A stretch of 64,000 bases of DNA from Cervus elaphus (GCF_910594005.1 NC_057824.1:25075314-25139313); one strand, 5' to 3'. Numbered from the stretch's first letter, positions 43,601-55,005 are shown. Numbers and translations are program-made. The notes: a model not told the origin generated them from the letters alone.

Positions 43601-46600
43601 GGACGAGAAGACGGGCAGGGACACTGACCGCTCGGTCTTCATGAACAAGAGCTTCACGCTCTCCCACTTCTGAAACAGAGAAGAGCAACGTCACCCGCGC
43701 GGGTCTTGCTTCCTTGATATGAAGGACGGACTGCGAGACATCTGCGAGACCGTACCTCCGGCAGTTTCTGCGAGAGCCTTTCTGCAACGGCAACGACATT
43801 TTCAACGATGTGCTCAGTCGGCATCCCCGTGTGACCGATGCGGATAGTGCTGAAAAAGCATCCGACACAGAGATATGAAAACGTAACTTGTTTCTCAAAA
43901 TAAAGCATAGGCTGGTAAATGAGAAACAGAAGTACACAACCCAAACATTTTTTTTAGGGTCGAAACATTAAGATCTTTAGGTCCTCCATTTATTTTAAGA
44001 GATGATCACCCTTCCTGCTCTAGAAGAAATACCCTCCTCCTGAAATATCCAGAGGTGATGAGCCACTGCTCTCTGGCGACCCAGATGGGGGAATGGGTAT
44101 ATGGGTGTATGGGTGCGGCTGAGTCACTTCACGGTACAGCAGAGACTACCGCAGCTTTGTGAGATCACCATACCCCCGCCAGCAAAGCAGGAAGTGAGCC
44201 AGAGGCTGGCAGGGCCAGTGGGGAGGGCCGCCGGGAATCCCACCTGCGTTCTGGAGAACATGGGTCCCCAGGCCAGCCCCTCAAGCTTTGAGGGTTATAA
44301 CCCCCAAGAGTGGCTGTTCTGGAAAGGACCCACTCCCAGGAGGACCGCCTGCTATCTTTAGAGCCCCACTGCCCTGACGCAGCATCAGCTGCTCATGGAA
44401 TAGCATCTTCTGGCTGAGAGCAAAACTATCTCCTCAGCTGAAGCAGAGGGCACCCAGGGGCCAGTGGAGAGCCCGGAAGTGCCCACAGCTCAGCCACCAG
44501 GTCCCCTGGTCCTGCCAGCTCCCACTCTCCCTACCAGGGGAGCTGACAGGCAGGCTGGCTGTTGGTGGGGTATCTGCAGAATGAGGGTGACATGGGCTGG
44601 TGATCCCACCTCTCTCAAACCAAAGAAGGGGTCGCCCATTCTGTGTCAGCCCACTGGCACCAACCTGAAGCACACCCTGAACCAGGCCTCTGACCCTCAA
44701 GCTAACTGCTTCCCATGAACCACTACTTTCAGGTCAGCCTATAATCTATAGAGTGGGGGGTCCAGGCCTGACCATCAACTCTACTGAGCTGCTTAACTCA
44801 CCCAAGAAGGAGGGTTCCCACCTGCAGGCAGAAGATGACACCAGAGTCCACCAGTCTCCCCAGCCATGCCCTGCTCTAACTCGCCCGGAGACACTGCTGA
44901 GGGCTGGCCTCCCTGGTGAGCAGAGCCAAGACATCCTGTTTTGTTATGGATGTGACCACTGAGTCCACATGGGCTTCCGGGGAATCTCTGGGTGGAAAGG
45001 CTCTACAACCCTGCCCTACTGGCAGACGCCCAGCTCCACACCAGATGTCCCAGTCATCAGATTATATATTTTATGAAATGCTGTTGAATTACGTTCCTCC
45101 ACACAACTCAAACATAACCCTCCCTTCAGGCAGTCAAACTCAACCTGCTTCTCAGTCTAATAAAAAAAAAAGCAAAAGGCTGAGCTGCTATCTGTCCACC
45201 TGAAGGCTGGGATGCAGTCACTGCCCTAAAAGGTCTTTGGTGGGTGAGGGGACCCCATCCAGCTCAGCATTCCAGGAAAGAGAAGCTCCATGAGACCATG
45301 CCGAGATATGACAGGCTGGTGAAACGGGGGGGATGAGGAACTCACTTCTCAAGAAGTTAAAGCAAGACTGAAGTGGGCCTGGACTTCAAAGGATAAATGA
45401 TGTCAGTCAACACAGAAGCCCAGAACTACTAATGTTCCCTAAGCATTGGTCTTATTCTCCTGTTTTCCTGAACATCCGGAGGTGCCCTGTCCAATATGGT
45501 AAAAGTTAGCAGACATGCCTTTTAAAATTTAGCTAAAATCAAGAGTAGTTGGAAATTTGGTTCCTCAGCTGCAGCAGCCACATCACGAGCTCAGCAGCCA
45601 CGTGTGGCTTGTTCTCCTATGAGACTGCACAGCCACAAACCATCTCCAGCACTATGGAAAGTTCTAGGGGGCAGCACCATTCCAGAGAACTGCATGCTTC
45701 TAAGGAATGAATTTTAGTTTTAGCTGAAGAATCTGATTTGATTCACACCATCTTATAAATGTTCATTCAGCCACCGCTGTTGTCGTTCAGTCACTGAGTC
45801 ATGTTCGACTCTTTGCAACCACAATAAAACCATTTCTAAACATAAAATTAAACAGAGGCGCACCTTCATGCCTTTTACCTACCTGCAAGAGCCGCTCTTA
45901 GAGATGTTTAAGACCGTTCCCCCAATGCAGTCGTTGATCTCTCTAGATAAAGTCTTGGACTGAAGGTTTACAGATACTGGAACCCTAGAACAACACAATG
46001 GCTCTTTACCGCAGCACACACACAGCCGTGAACGTCACGTTACTCAAGTCCAGGCAAAGCTGAGAAACTTACTTCTTTCTGTTGTAGAAATGCCTCCCCA
46101 GATGTGAGGGCAAGAGCCGCCTGATTCTGGCATCTGTAATGAAGAAGTCAAAACTACCCAAGAGGCGGAGCTTGGCTTCATAGGCTTTATATTCCTTTTT
46201 TAAAGTTCGGAGGGGGATAATCTAGAAAATTTAAGAAAATGTAAAAACATGAATATACAAAATAGAAACAGACTCAGTGACAGAGCAAACAAACTTATGG
46301 TTACCAAGGGGTGGGGGGGAACAAATTAGGAGTTTGGGATCAACAGATACAAAACAATATTGTAAACCAGCTATACTCTGATTAAAAGAAGAAGAAATAC
46401 AGCGACAATTTGTGTTTAGATTTTAAAATGCCCTGGAATCACAGCTGAGTGGACACGAATGTGCCTGAAACAGCACAGGCACTAGGATGAATGCTGGGGA
46501 CACAGAGGAATGAGCGGGACCCTCAGCTAAAGACACTGCACCACCAACTACAGACAGGGCGGGAAGTGCCGAGCCAGAGGCAAACCCAGGACACCCCGAA

Positions 46601-49600
46601 GGAGAAAGGAGCAATTTAACAGAGCAACTTGTGTAAAATCTTCAAGAGAGAAACATCGCTGATGCACATGTAGAGCTCTTAGGCCAACAAACCTCAACAG
46701 CTCATTCGTTACAAGGCAGAGTGACTATGCCCTACCCAAAGCCAATGAGAGTTAAAAAGGGAAAATTAACTTAAAAATTAAATTCCCAAGAGAGGAACAT
46801 GTACTAGGCAATGTATTATTTGTCTTTTTAACTGAAATCTTTTTTTGGGGGGTGCAGGCAGCAGGGAGAGCCAACAGGCATGAGGGATCTCAGTTCTCTG
46901 ACCAGAGCTCGAACCCAGGCCCCCTGCAGTGGAAGCACAGGCTCTTAACCACGGGACCACCAGGGAAGACCCTCTTGTCACTTCAACTGAATCCACTCTT
47001 TAGTTGTCTTGAAATATTAACCTGCTCCCTACCTGAGAAATGGTTTTGATCCCATGCTTGTTTAGAAGCTTCTTATAAAAACGCTCCGTCTGTTCAGAGC
47101 TTAAATTGGGTTCATCTTTGGTAAATAAACAAACATCTGCTAAATCTGATCGAATACCATGAGGCAAAGACCTGCAAAATACATGAGACAGACCAAGGAA
47201 TAAAGCATTATAACTGATCATATATATGTTTATATTCCACAGAATACACAATAAATCCAGTCATTTCAATGAACTTTATTCATGTTTTTTTAACAAATAA
47301 GCTACTGAGCACAGCACACACACACAGTTTTCAATGGTACAGAAAAGTTAAGATTCAAGTACTAAATCACCACAAATATCCACAGACTGAAATACCATTA
47401 CCATTTGGGATACGATTAAGAGTTAAAATGATATCAAGGACACTCAAAATAGTACAAACGTAACTATTATTTGGCCACAACACACATGGCATTTTAGTTC
47501 CTTCCAGGATTCAAACCTGTGCTTCCTGCATTGGAAGGTGGAATCCTAACCACTGGCCCACTAGGGAAGTCTGATCATTATTTTATATGTTTGCTATATA
47601 TACATATGTACTATGAAGTGCTAGAATAATCCAGTTTCATCATGGTAGTTCTGCTTCAGCATGCCACCTTGCAGAAACCTCTGGGCTCCATAATCATAAC
47701 TCTTAAGAGCTAAAACAGAAAACACAGCAAACCTACAGGGACCAGCAAACATGCATTATGCTGAGTCTCAAAAAGGGAAAAAAACGCTTAGCTCGGGTGC
47801 TAGGTCTGTGTCCTGAGGAAACATTTCCTTAGTTTAAGAGGAAAGCAAGCCACAGCAGCAGGACTTGGACAATGAGATGGCAAGTGGCAGAAATCAACAA
47901 GAGGTGAGCAGTTGGGAAAGTAACCTAGAGAATGTGAGGGCAAAAGTGTGGAATAAGGAAAGACACAGCCGGATATGTAAAGCAGTAACTAAAACAACAT
48001 GGCTAGCGCTGTTCACGGGGATGAGGGTTAAAAGGGTCTTCCCAATTTGTAAACATTCTTTAAAAAAAAAAAAAATTGTTTTTAGATGTCTTCATTGACT
48101 TTGTTACAGTGCTTCTGTTTTTTGTTTTTGGCCAAGAGGCATGGGGGATCCTAGCTCCCCAATCAGGGATCGAACTTGCACCCCCCTGCATTAGAAAGTG
48201 AAGCCCTAACCACTGGACATCTGGGGTGTCAGGGAATGAGGATTCCTACGTGCTGTCTCTCTTGAGTCCTCTGTCCCTCTTCAAGCGGAACAGCACGCTG
48301 CTCCCAGGGACTGAGGTCATTGTGTGAAGCAGGCTTGGGTCTCCTTTAGTAAACATTCTCTTTAGGACAAAACTGCTTAGTCTTGCTCCCCCTTCATGAG
48401 ATATGGATTGTCTCCTGGCCTTGTGACTAAGATTACCCCTTGTTCCCTTGGTAACGGTTGCTGTATGTTTGGTTTTCTGATCCCTGTCTTTCCCGAAAGA
48501 AGTTTCTTGTACTGCAGCCTATATATACTCATAGAAAAATCATTAAAGCACCTTTGCTCCATCAGAGCTTAGGTCCCTGGGTCTTTCTCTCTCTCTTACT
48601 TCCTTATCGTCGACTCCGTACCACAAGGTTCCGGTCCATTAAAGGACCCCAACACTGGGGGTAACATCTCCAATTGCAGTTATTCATAACCCCTATCCTC
48701 CACCCTTATGGGGGAAAGAAAAGCTATCCCACACCCTGCTTTCTATAACAGAGTTAGCTTTGGAAATGAAGGATTTCACAGAGAGGCAGATTACCAGACA
48801 GAATATAGGACACCCAGTTAAACCTGAAACATTTTTTTAAGTATAATTATGTCCCCATGCTGCATGGGACCTACTTATACTAACAAAAAAAATTCTCCTG
48901 TATTTTTATTTGCTAAGTCTGGCATCTTTGACCTGAGAGTTCTAGCAATAAGAATGTGTAATCTTCATGGGTTTCTTTTCTGTAAGGAATTCACGGTCAA
49001 ATTTTTAATAGTCTCTGTATACAGGAATGAGTTTAGGGCCTCAGTAATTTTAGCTTGGAACTAGTTTGACATGGAAAGATAAAAGATTCTATAAAACTAC
49101 AAAAGCTGTTTCATTTATTCTAACCTTTGTCCTCTCAAAAACCAGGTTTTCAGATTCAACAGAACTGAGTTTGGCTTTGGTCAAACCATCCACCAACCAT
49201 TCAGAAAACTGATGGAATTTTTAGAAAATTTAAGCATGTCTAAATACGATGGTTTTCAAACCAGGTATTGTGAGTTTGCAAAGTTTCCACCAAAAACTAA
49301 GTTGACAGTTGTTAAAGCTGCACAAAACAGCCAACCAGTTAAGACCAGCAAAAGTAGAAAACAAGAACTTACAATCTGACTCTCAGTTCTTTACTTGGAA
49401 TTTTCCATAATACCACCATTAAAAAGAAATTTTCATTCTCATTCAGAAGTAATCCATTTGCGTTTTTCCTGGATCTGGAATGTGCCAACAGAGCCTCCAC
49501 TGCTTTCTTAACCTGCAAAGTGGAGATACACAAGTCAAATTTCAATCGAATTTAGCAAAATTCAGAATCTAGCCCCTCCCCAGAATTTGCCCCTGCTTCA

Positions 49601-52141
49601 ATTTCTATTTTCATAAGTAATCTCCACAACCATACTCATGAAGGATGTGCAATTTATAATCAGGGGAATGCAGTCACCTGAAGTCCAGCAGTCAAGATCT
49701 GAATTTCCACTGCAGGAGACACAGGTCCCCGCAAGGCCAAAACAAAACATCAAGCGGGAGCACGCTTCCCCTGCACTCAACCATGAAGGCAGCAAACCCC
49801 ATAAAAGCGCAATACATCTGCATCTCATGTTTTCTGAGTGCTTATTACGCGCCAGGCCCCCCTGGCCCCCTTGCTTTGTTTGTATCACCTTCTCTGATCC
49901 TGGAGAGCGGAGCCCATTTTTAAATTCGAGGAAGTTACCGAGGACCAAGCGACTTGGCCAAACTGCAGGGATATGTGTACACGCACAACTTATTCACCTC
50001 GCTGTACAGCGGAAACTAATACAACGTTGTGAAGCAGCTAAACGGCAATAAAAATTAACAAAAAATTAAGCTTTCTAATTTGCAGCTTTATTTCTAACAA
50101 AGCCTAATTTTCAGAATGTTAAAGGGAAAACCAGTCCATCCTAAAGGAAATGAGTCCTGAATATTCATTGGAAGAACTGATGCTGAAGCTGAAACTCCAA
50201 TACTTTGGCCACCTGATGGCAAGAAATGACTCAATGGAAAAGACCCCGATGCTGGAGAAGATTGAAGGCAGGAGAAGGGGACGACAGAGATAGCTGGAGG
50301 GCATCACTGACTCAATAGACGTAAGTTTGAGTAAACTCTGGGAGTTGGCAATGGACACGAAGGCCTAGTGTGCTGCGGTTCATGGGGTCGCAAAGAGTCG
50401 GACACAACTGAGCCACTGAACTGACTGAACTGAACTGAAAAGGAAAACTTGGTAGGACCTTAGAAAAGCATTCTTTTAGAATACCCAGAAGGAGTCAAAT
50501 CAGTCGTGTGGTTTTCAAGGTATAATTTGGGCCTGTTTTAGAGACATTCCCTTTTCTCTTGCCCCACTGTATTGCTGTTATAAGGTGATTCCTTTTGTGT
50601 TCTGATACCTACTCATCTTGCGAAAAACTTAAAATATTTAAGCAATGTTAAACTCGGAGAAGGGGACAGCAGAGGATGAGATGGTTGGATAGCATCACTG
50701 ACTCTATGAACATAAACTCCAGGAGACAGTGAAGGACAGGGGAGCCTCCATGCTCTGGCTGGACATGATTTAGCGATGGAGCAACAAAAACTCTGTAAGG
50801 CAGTTCAAAATGGAGTCACAGTGGCCAACATGAACTTCTGTATCAGTTATTTTAAAACATCTGCTACCAATTTCCCTGGTGGTCCAGTAGCTAAGACTCT
50901 GTGCTTCCAATGCAGGGGCCTGGGTTCCAACCCTGGTCGGGGAGCTAGATCCCACATGCAGCAACCAAGAGTTTCCACATGAGGCCACTGAGCCCCAGAT
51001 CTGTCAAATAAATATTTTTTAAAAACCTGCTGTAAGACTGCAAGTGTCTCCGAGTGGTAAACTGAGAGTGTTACTTTAGATGAGAAATTCGATGGGCAAC
51101 GTGTGTGGAACAGAAGGAGCAACTGATAGAGCCATGACCCACTCCCCTGTAATAACTGTGTGTGCCAAGTCTCCTCAGTGGTGTCTGACTCTCTGGAACC
51201 CCATGGACCCACCAGGCTCCTCTGTCCATGGGATTCTCCGGGAAAGAACACTGGAGTGGGTTGCGGTTTCCTTCTCCAGGGGATCTTCCCCACCCAGGGA
51301 TCAAACTCTGCGTCTCTTATCTTCTGTCTCCTGCACTGGCAGGTGGGTTCTTTACCACCACTTCTCAAAAAGAGACCCCGGAGCCGAGAGAGGTGAAGTC
51401 TCCTCGCTGGAGGGCCCGTCTCCAAGCTGCTGAGAGCTGTTTCAGACGGATACTGCCGGAGGCCTTGTTTCAGCAGGAGCCTCCTTCCCTCTCGGGCTTG
51501 TTAAGAGACAAGCTGCCGGATGCTTCTCGTGCTGCGACGCCTCCTCCCAGGACTTCTCCTTGGAGGCTACTCTGTGTTCTGCGCTAATTATTTGCAATCA
51601 ACTGAGAGGTTTATGAATTAGAAGAAACAAAAGCAAAAAAGGGCAAACGGCAGGGAAGCAGAGCCAGATGGGCCTCACCCCAGGGCCCCAAAGTATACCT
51701 GAAATCCAACCCAAGGTAAGGGACTCGCCTGGCGGTCCGGCGGTTAAGACTCTGAGCTCACACTGCAGATGGCACGGGTTTCATCCCTAGTCGGGGAATT
51801 AGAACCCCGAAAGCCGCGCGGAGCGGCCATTAAAAAAAAAAAAAATCAACTTAACAGAGCCAGGCCGCAGGGCTGGAGGAGGCGGGCGTCTAACCGGCTG
51901 TTTAAGGCAGCAGGAGAGCGGAGGACACAGCGACCCTAAGCCCAGGAGGCCTCCACACCCGCGCGGAGCCCGCCCTCGGAATCCGCGACTCACAAGGCCT
52001 CGGCTGCCCCGCTTCCAAACTCCCCGCCCAGGGGCCACTCACCTGCTCTTTGTCCAGCTGCTCCGGTCCGGCCGGGGTCTCTGGAGTCGAAGCTGAAGTC
52101 TCGGTTGAAGTTGACGGCGGGGTAGAAGCCGAAGCCTCCAT
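40282..52141 (-). CDS. RSL1D1: RSL1D1, ribosomal L1 domain-containing protein 1 (9 coding exons)
   Basis: Coding exons, 5' to 3': 52,043-52,141; 49,373-49,512; 47,033-47,171; 46,073-46,221; 45,883-45,984; 43,756-43,849; 43,544-43,669; 42,368-42,640; 40,282-40,608. They sum to 1,449 nt, so 482 residues plus stop, against about 490 in human. Every intron is GT-AG and the phases join without a break. Residues 1-33 are a Ser/Thr/Pro-rich leader. About 34-250 form the ribosomal L1-like domain, with [14 protein letters not shown] and I-R-I-G-H. Then come a strongly basic stretch (about 284-312), an acidic D-D-S-E-D-E patch (352-357), and a Lys-rich tail ending R-Q-S-T. RSL1D1 (CSIG) is a nucleolar protein linked to ribosome biogenesis and senescence control. 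The gene begins in a CpG island, as expected for a housekeeping gene. No break or missing segment is seen. Confidence 0.96.
41285..41405 (-). repeat. tRNA-Glu-derived SINE in RSL1D1 intron 8
   Basis: Reverse-strand head 'accagggatcgaactcagga' to 'actggacctccagggaa'. The remaining parts of this 1.76-kb intron (40,609-42,367) hold nothing I recognise. Confidence 0.8.
42368..42640 (-). CDS. RSL1D1: RSL1D1 exon 8
   Basis: Residues 284-374. Donor ACCAAG|GTATTT. Acceptor 'gtttttggag' has a weak pyrimidine tract. Encodes the basic S-R-K-K-K-S-R stretch and the acidic patch with a likely CK2-type serine at 354. Confidence 0.93.
42641..43543 (-). other. RSL1D1 intron 7
   Basis: Non-coding. Contains a simple (CAAA)n-like run at about 43,168-43,212. 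Confidence 0.6.
43544..43669 (-). CDS. RSL1D1: RSL1D1 exon 7
   Basis: Residues 242-283, starting K-W-E-S-V-K-L-L-F. Donor AAAAAG|GTTAGT, acceptor 'tgtttcag'. Confidence 0.95.
43756..43849 (-). CDS. RSL1D1: RSL1D1 exon 6
   Basis: Residues 210-241, with I-R-I-G-H-T-G-M and E-N-V-V-A-V of the L1 domain. Donor CCGGAG|GTACGG, acceptor 'ctttttcag'. The intron to exon 7 is only 86 nt. Confidence 0.95.
43850..45882 (-). other. RSL1D1 intron 5
   Basis: Non-coding. 44,080-44,180 resembles an L1 3' scrap. A truncated reverse SINE lies at 45,775-45,830. GC-richer ORFs at 44,430-44,960 lack any known domain. Confidence 0.6.
45883..45984 (-). CDS. RSL1D1: RSL1D1 exon 5
   Basis: Residues 176-210 (split at both ends), with [11 protein letters not shown]. 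Donor TTGCAG|GTAGGT, acceptor 'tgttctag'. Confidence 0.95.
46073..46221 (-). CDS. RSL1D1: RSL1D1 exon 4
   Basis: Residues 127-176, with L-K-K-E-Y-K, F-D-F-F and D-A-R-I-R-R-L-L-P. Donor AAAGAA|GTAAGT, acceptor 'attttctag'. Confidence 0.95.
46222..47032 (-). other. RSL1D1 intron 3
   Basis: Carries a forward L1 3' fragment (about 46,250-46,395) and a reverse tRNA-Glu-derived SINE (about 46,840-46,975). Nothing else is recognised. Confidence 0.65.
47033..47171 (-). CDS. RSL1D1: RSL1D1 exon 3
   Basis: Residues 80-126, with L-P-H-G-I-R-S-D and C-L-F-T-K-D-E-P. Donor CTCAG|GTAGGG, acceptor 'attttgcag'. Confidence 0.96.
47460..47578 (-). repeat. tRNA-Glu-derived SINE in RSL1D1 intron 2
   Basis: Reverse, diverged. 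'cctaaccactggcccactag' and 'ggaagtct' mark its head. Confidence 0.75.
48070..48220 (-). repeat. tRNA-Glu-derived SINE interrupted by an LTR
   Basis: Reverse SINE that stops at 'accactggacat', short of its usual end, exactly where the LTR target site begins. Confidence 0.8.
48221..48660 (+). mobile_element. solo ERV LTR (class II type) in RSL1D1 intron 2
   Basis: A 428-bp LTR (48,227-48,654) begins TGTCAGGG and ends CCCCAACA. It is flanked by the 6-bp direct repeat CTGGGG (48,221-48,226 and 48,655-48,660). A TATATATA box (near 48,521) is followed by ATTAAA (48,542) at LTR-like spacing. A 6-bp duplication fits class II (ERVK-like) integration. No internal retroviral sequence remains, so it is a solo LTR. 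It lies antisense to RSL1D1. Confidence 0.85.
48661..49372 (-). other. RSL1D1 intron 2, 5' part
   Basis: No repeat or gene recognised. Confidence 0.5.
49373..49512 (-). CDS. RSL1D1: RSL1D1 exon 2
   Basis: Residues 34-80, with [16 protein letters not shown] and [11 protein letters not shown]. Donor AGATT|GTAAGT, acceptor 'ctttgcag'. Confidence 0.96.
49970..50065 (+). repeat. L1 3'-end fragment
   Basis: 'tgtacagcggaaactaatac' followed by an A-rich end. Confidence 0.65.
50128..50440 (+). repeat. 5'-truncated Bov-B LINE
   Basis: Forward 3' end of Bov-B: 'aaccagtccatcctaaagga' to 'actgaactgactgaactgaa'. Confidence 0.85.
50655..50792 (+). repeat. Bov-B 3' fragment
   Basis: 'gaggatgagatggttggata' and 'gcatcactgactctatgaac', a diverged Bov-B piece. 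Confidence 0.7.
50868..51025 (+). repeat. tRNA-Glu-derived SINE
   Basis: Forward element from 'atttccctggtggtccagta' to 'aataaatatttttta'. Confidence 0.85.
51155..51362 (-). repeat. Bov-tA SINE
   Basis: Reverse SINE. Overlapping ORFs of 117-192 codons are repeat shadows. Confidence 0.85.
51715..51845 (+). repeat. tRNA-Glu-derived SINE
   Basis: Forward, CpG-rich (young-looking or island-protected) copy starting 'aagggactcgcctggcggtc' with a poly-A tail. Confidence 0.8.
52043..52141 (-). CDS. RSL1D1: RSL1D1 exon 1
   Basis: Residues 1-33, from M-E-A-S-A-S-T to Q-L-D-K-E-Q. Donor GAGCAG|GTGAGT. The start is the only ATG that gives the M-E-x-S-A-S opening of the family. Confidence 0.95.
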
Positions 52142-52193
52142 GTCGCCCTCGCCGCGTGGAGACTCGCGTGCAGACCCGAGAGCTCGCTCTCTT

Positions 52194-52205
52194 TGCGCAC
52201 GCGCG
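52194..52205 (-). promoter_or_regulatory. NRF-1-type site
   Basis: TGCGCACGCGCG fits the NRF-1 consensus YGCGCAYGCGCR. It lies 53 nt upstream of the RSL1D1 ATG, so probably near the transcription start. NRF-1 sites are common in promoters of ribosome-biogenesis and housekeeping genes. Confidence 0.6.
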
Positions 52206-52860
52206 GATCCAAGCCCGTAGCCGGAAGCTGGGAGGCGGGAACCGGATGGTCGCGTCACTTCCAGGAGCGCGGGGTCGAGCGCTTCGGCGTCGGGGCGTTA
52301 AGGATTGGCGGGCTCTAGCAAACTGAGGTAGGTTCTCCGTCTGCGATCTGAGTCGCTAAGACGAGGGGCATGGATGCCTCTCAAGTTTCTTCAGCTCCCG
52401 GTGTCTGTGAGGAGTGGGGAGCGGCCTGGCAACGCCTGGCTCTCACTCTTCCCCGAAAGCGGGCGAGCGCCCTGAAGCGGAAAGGGAGGCCAGTCCGCCC
52501 ACCCGGTGGGGCCCCCCGCTCTGGGTGGACCCCGACTTTGGAGCAGGAGGCGCGGGGCGTGGGGAATCTGGCCCCACAACCTACCTACCGGGTGGCCTGG
52601 GGCGAACCCCCGCCGCTGCCCAGCCACAGGCCTTTCCCCGCCGGCTGGTGAAGGTTCCGTGCACTGGAAACACCGGGCGAGTAGTTAAGCGGTGTGGGGC
52701 CCGAACGGTGAGCCGGGGCCTGTCTCCTGAGCGTCGAGTTTCACAGAGGCGGGAGGTAAGAGCGAGTGCAGGTAACCGTGCAGACTGGAGAACCGGAGAA
52801 GGCCCCTCTCCCTCCCCGCGGCCCCACAGGTGACCACTGGCTACCTGTTTCTCCTGGAGC

Positions 52861-53140
52861 TTTCCAGGGATGTTCTACCTATGTTTAGGAAATACTTATA
52901 CTTTTTTCTCTTTATGGATGGTTGGGCTTCAGTTTAGTTTTTTTCTTTTTTAAGACAACTAGTAGGCTCTATACCCATCGTTCTGTACGTTGCCCGTTTC
53001 TCTTAAAGTATCTTAGAAGTTGTCCAAGTCAGTACTTAAGGCTTTGTCTCTGTCTTTTTTTTTTCACGGCCATATGGCCTTTCACTACGGAAGTAAACCG
53101 GAGTTTTTTTTAGGAGCTTTTTGATGGATATTCAGGATGG
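52861..53140. other. spacer after the CpG island
   Basis: No gene or named repeat. Confidence 0.4.
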
Positions 53141-53390
53141 CTCGTTTTGCAAAGAGCTATAGATACATGTATATGTATGGCTGAGTCCATCTGCTGTCCA
53201 CCTGAAACTGTCACAACATTGTTAATTGGCTATACTCCAATACAAAATAAAAAGTTTAATTAAAAAGGTTAAGTACAAACTACTGTACTTAAAATAGATA
53301 AGCAGCAAAGATTTACTGATAAATTAGCTGAATCGCTGTGTTGTACACTTGAAACTAACACTATATTGTAAATCAAATGTTTCTTAAAAA
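53141..53390 (+). repeat. two L1 3'-end fragments
   Basis: 'ttggctatactccaatacaa' near 53,227 and 'gtacacttgaaactaacact' near 53,344. Confidence 0.7.
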
Positions 53391-53519
53391 GCTATGAAAA
53401 TTTTAATATGAAAGAATGGGAGTGGGATGCCTTCCATGTCGGTGGCTTTCAAGGAAATGCTCCTTCCCCATTGCCAAAGCTGAAAAAGGGGGAGTTCTGC
53501 TGTTCTCTAATACTGACTT

Positions 53520-53640
53520 TGTCTTTTTTTTAAAAAAAAATTGTTGAAATACAGTTAATTTACAGTATTATGTCTCGTTTTGTCTTTTTTTGTTTGTTTG
53601 TTTTGTCTTTAACCAAAAACTTGTAGGAAAAATGTTCTAA
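53520..53640 (-). repeat. reverse L1 3'-end fragment
   Basis: T-rich start followed by 'aatacagttaatttacagta'. Confidence 0.5.
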
Positions 53641-54355
53641 ACCTTTGGCACCCATTCCCAGTTGCCTGTTTTAGAATCTGTTTAGAATTCCATTTAGAAT
53701 TCCAGATTCACTTGCTAGCAGATTGGAATTCATTTTAACATGATCATGAGCTGTTACTTTAGGCTTCATGTAGTGTGTCTCCTCGGATTCTGAAAAGAGC
53801 ATCGGGGCTGCCGCATGTTGTGTCACCTGAATTCAAGTCAAGAACCAGACTTCCAGGCCTAGGGAATAGCATGAATTCAGGTAAAAGAGGATGGTGGTGT
53901 TTGGAAGTCGTAAGTGGCTGGAGTGGGGTTGCACAGAGGGGAGAAAGAGTTGAGGAAGGTTAAGGAATTTATTATCAAGCTGAAGTTTTATATTTTGGAG
54001 AAACCATATGGATACAAGGTTTTTGAACTGGTGTCAGGGAAGAAGAGGAATTAGTGATGAGTTAGACTTTAGGAAAGTTGATTGTAGTGGTTAAAAGAGT
54101 CATATGCCCACAAATTCACTGAAGCTTTTAGTGATGGAGTTTCATTCCCCTATCCCTTGAGTAAGGGCTTGACTTAATGATTGGCTTTTAGTAAATAGAA
54201 TAGAGCAGAACTGAGGGGATGGCACTTTGGAGATTAGGTTATAAAAAGACTATAGGTTCAACCTTAAGTGTTCTTTTCCCCTGCCTCTTTCTGTTATTCA
54301 AATTACTTGCTCTGGGTGAAGCTTTGAGAAGTCCTGAGACTACTTAGGCAACCAA
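53641..54355. other. intergenic, no gene seen
   Basis: No ORF with a recognisable domain. 54,100-54,240 ('atggagtttcattcccctat', 'gagtaagggcttgacttaat') looks like an old interspersed repeat that I cannot name. Confidence 0.4.
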
Positions 54356-54357
54356 GT

Positions 54358-54460
54358 GAGACTTTCCTGGTGGTCCCATGGTTAAGACTCCAAGCTTCCA
54401 CTACAGAGAGAACTAAGATCCCATAGGCTGCACAGCAAGGCTGAAAAGAAAAAAGGAAAC
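54358..54460 (+). repeat. tRNA-Glu-derived SINE fragment
   Basis: 'gactttcctggtggtcccat' to 'aaggctgaaaagaaaaaagg'. Confidence 0.75.
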
Positions 54461-54789
54461 TGCAAATACATGAGATTGCCAAAGGAAGCAGCAGAGAGAA
54501 TAGAGGTTTGGAGAAACCCTCAATTAGGAGACAGGAGGAAAAAGAGCCTATAAAATCAAGAAATAGTTTAGGATGTAAAAGAAAACCAAGAGAGTGCTTA
54601 GGAATGAAGAAGTGAGGATGTGTTAATACCATAAATACTGAAGAACTGAAAAGCCATTTGTTGGGCAGTTAAGTCATGGTGACCTTATAGAAAACAATTT
54701 CAGTGAAAGGATTATGAGAGATATGAGTAAGAGAGGAAAAAAATGGAACATTGGTATATTTTAAGTTTTTATATACCATTAAGGCAGAT

Positions 54790-55005
54790 GAAAGTAAAAG
54801 TGAAAGTAAAGTCACTCAGATTCTTTGCGACCCCAAGGACTGTAGCCTAACAGGCTTCTCCATCCATGGGATTTTCCAGGCAAAAATACTGGAGTGGGTT
54901 GCCATTTCCTTCTCCAGATCTTCCCGACCCAGGAATTGAAGAACCCGGGTCTCCCTTATTGTAGGCAGATGCTTTACCATCTGAGCCACCAGGGAAGCCC
55001 AGGCT
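54790..55005 (-). repeat. Bov-tA2-type SINE
   Basis: Reverse SINE beginning 'gtaaaagtgaaagtaaagtc'. Confidence 0.9.

Larger units (their letters stand above)
49513..52042 (-). other. RSL1D1 intron 1
   Basis: The longest intron (2,530 nt). It holds L1, Bov-B and SINE copies listed separately, and its first 200 nt belong to the CpG island. Confidence 0.8.
51840..52860. promoter_or_regulatory. CpG island over the RSL1D1 start
   Basis: Dense CpG and high GC compared with the AT-rich surroundings. It covers RSL1D1 exon 1, its upstream side and the start of intron 1. The plus side (52,260-52,860) has long but unconserved-looking GC-rich ORFs, expected in any island. Confidence 0.85.

Noticed and set aside
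50847..51425. 192-codon minus-strand ORF
   Set aside because: Built from two SINEs in RSL1D1 intron 1. No conserved domain.
52414..52833. 139-codon plus ORF beside the RSL1D1 promoter
   Set aside because: A GC-rich CpG island keeps frames open by composition. No domain or good translation start is recognisable.
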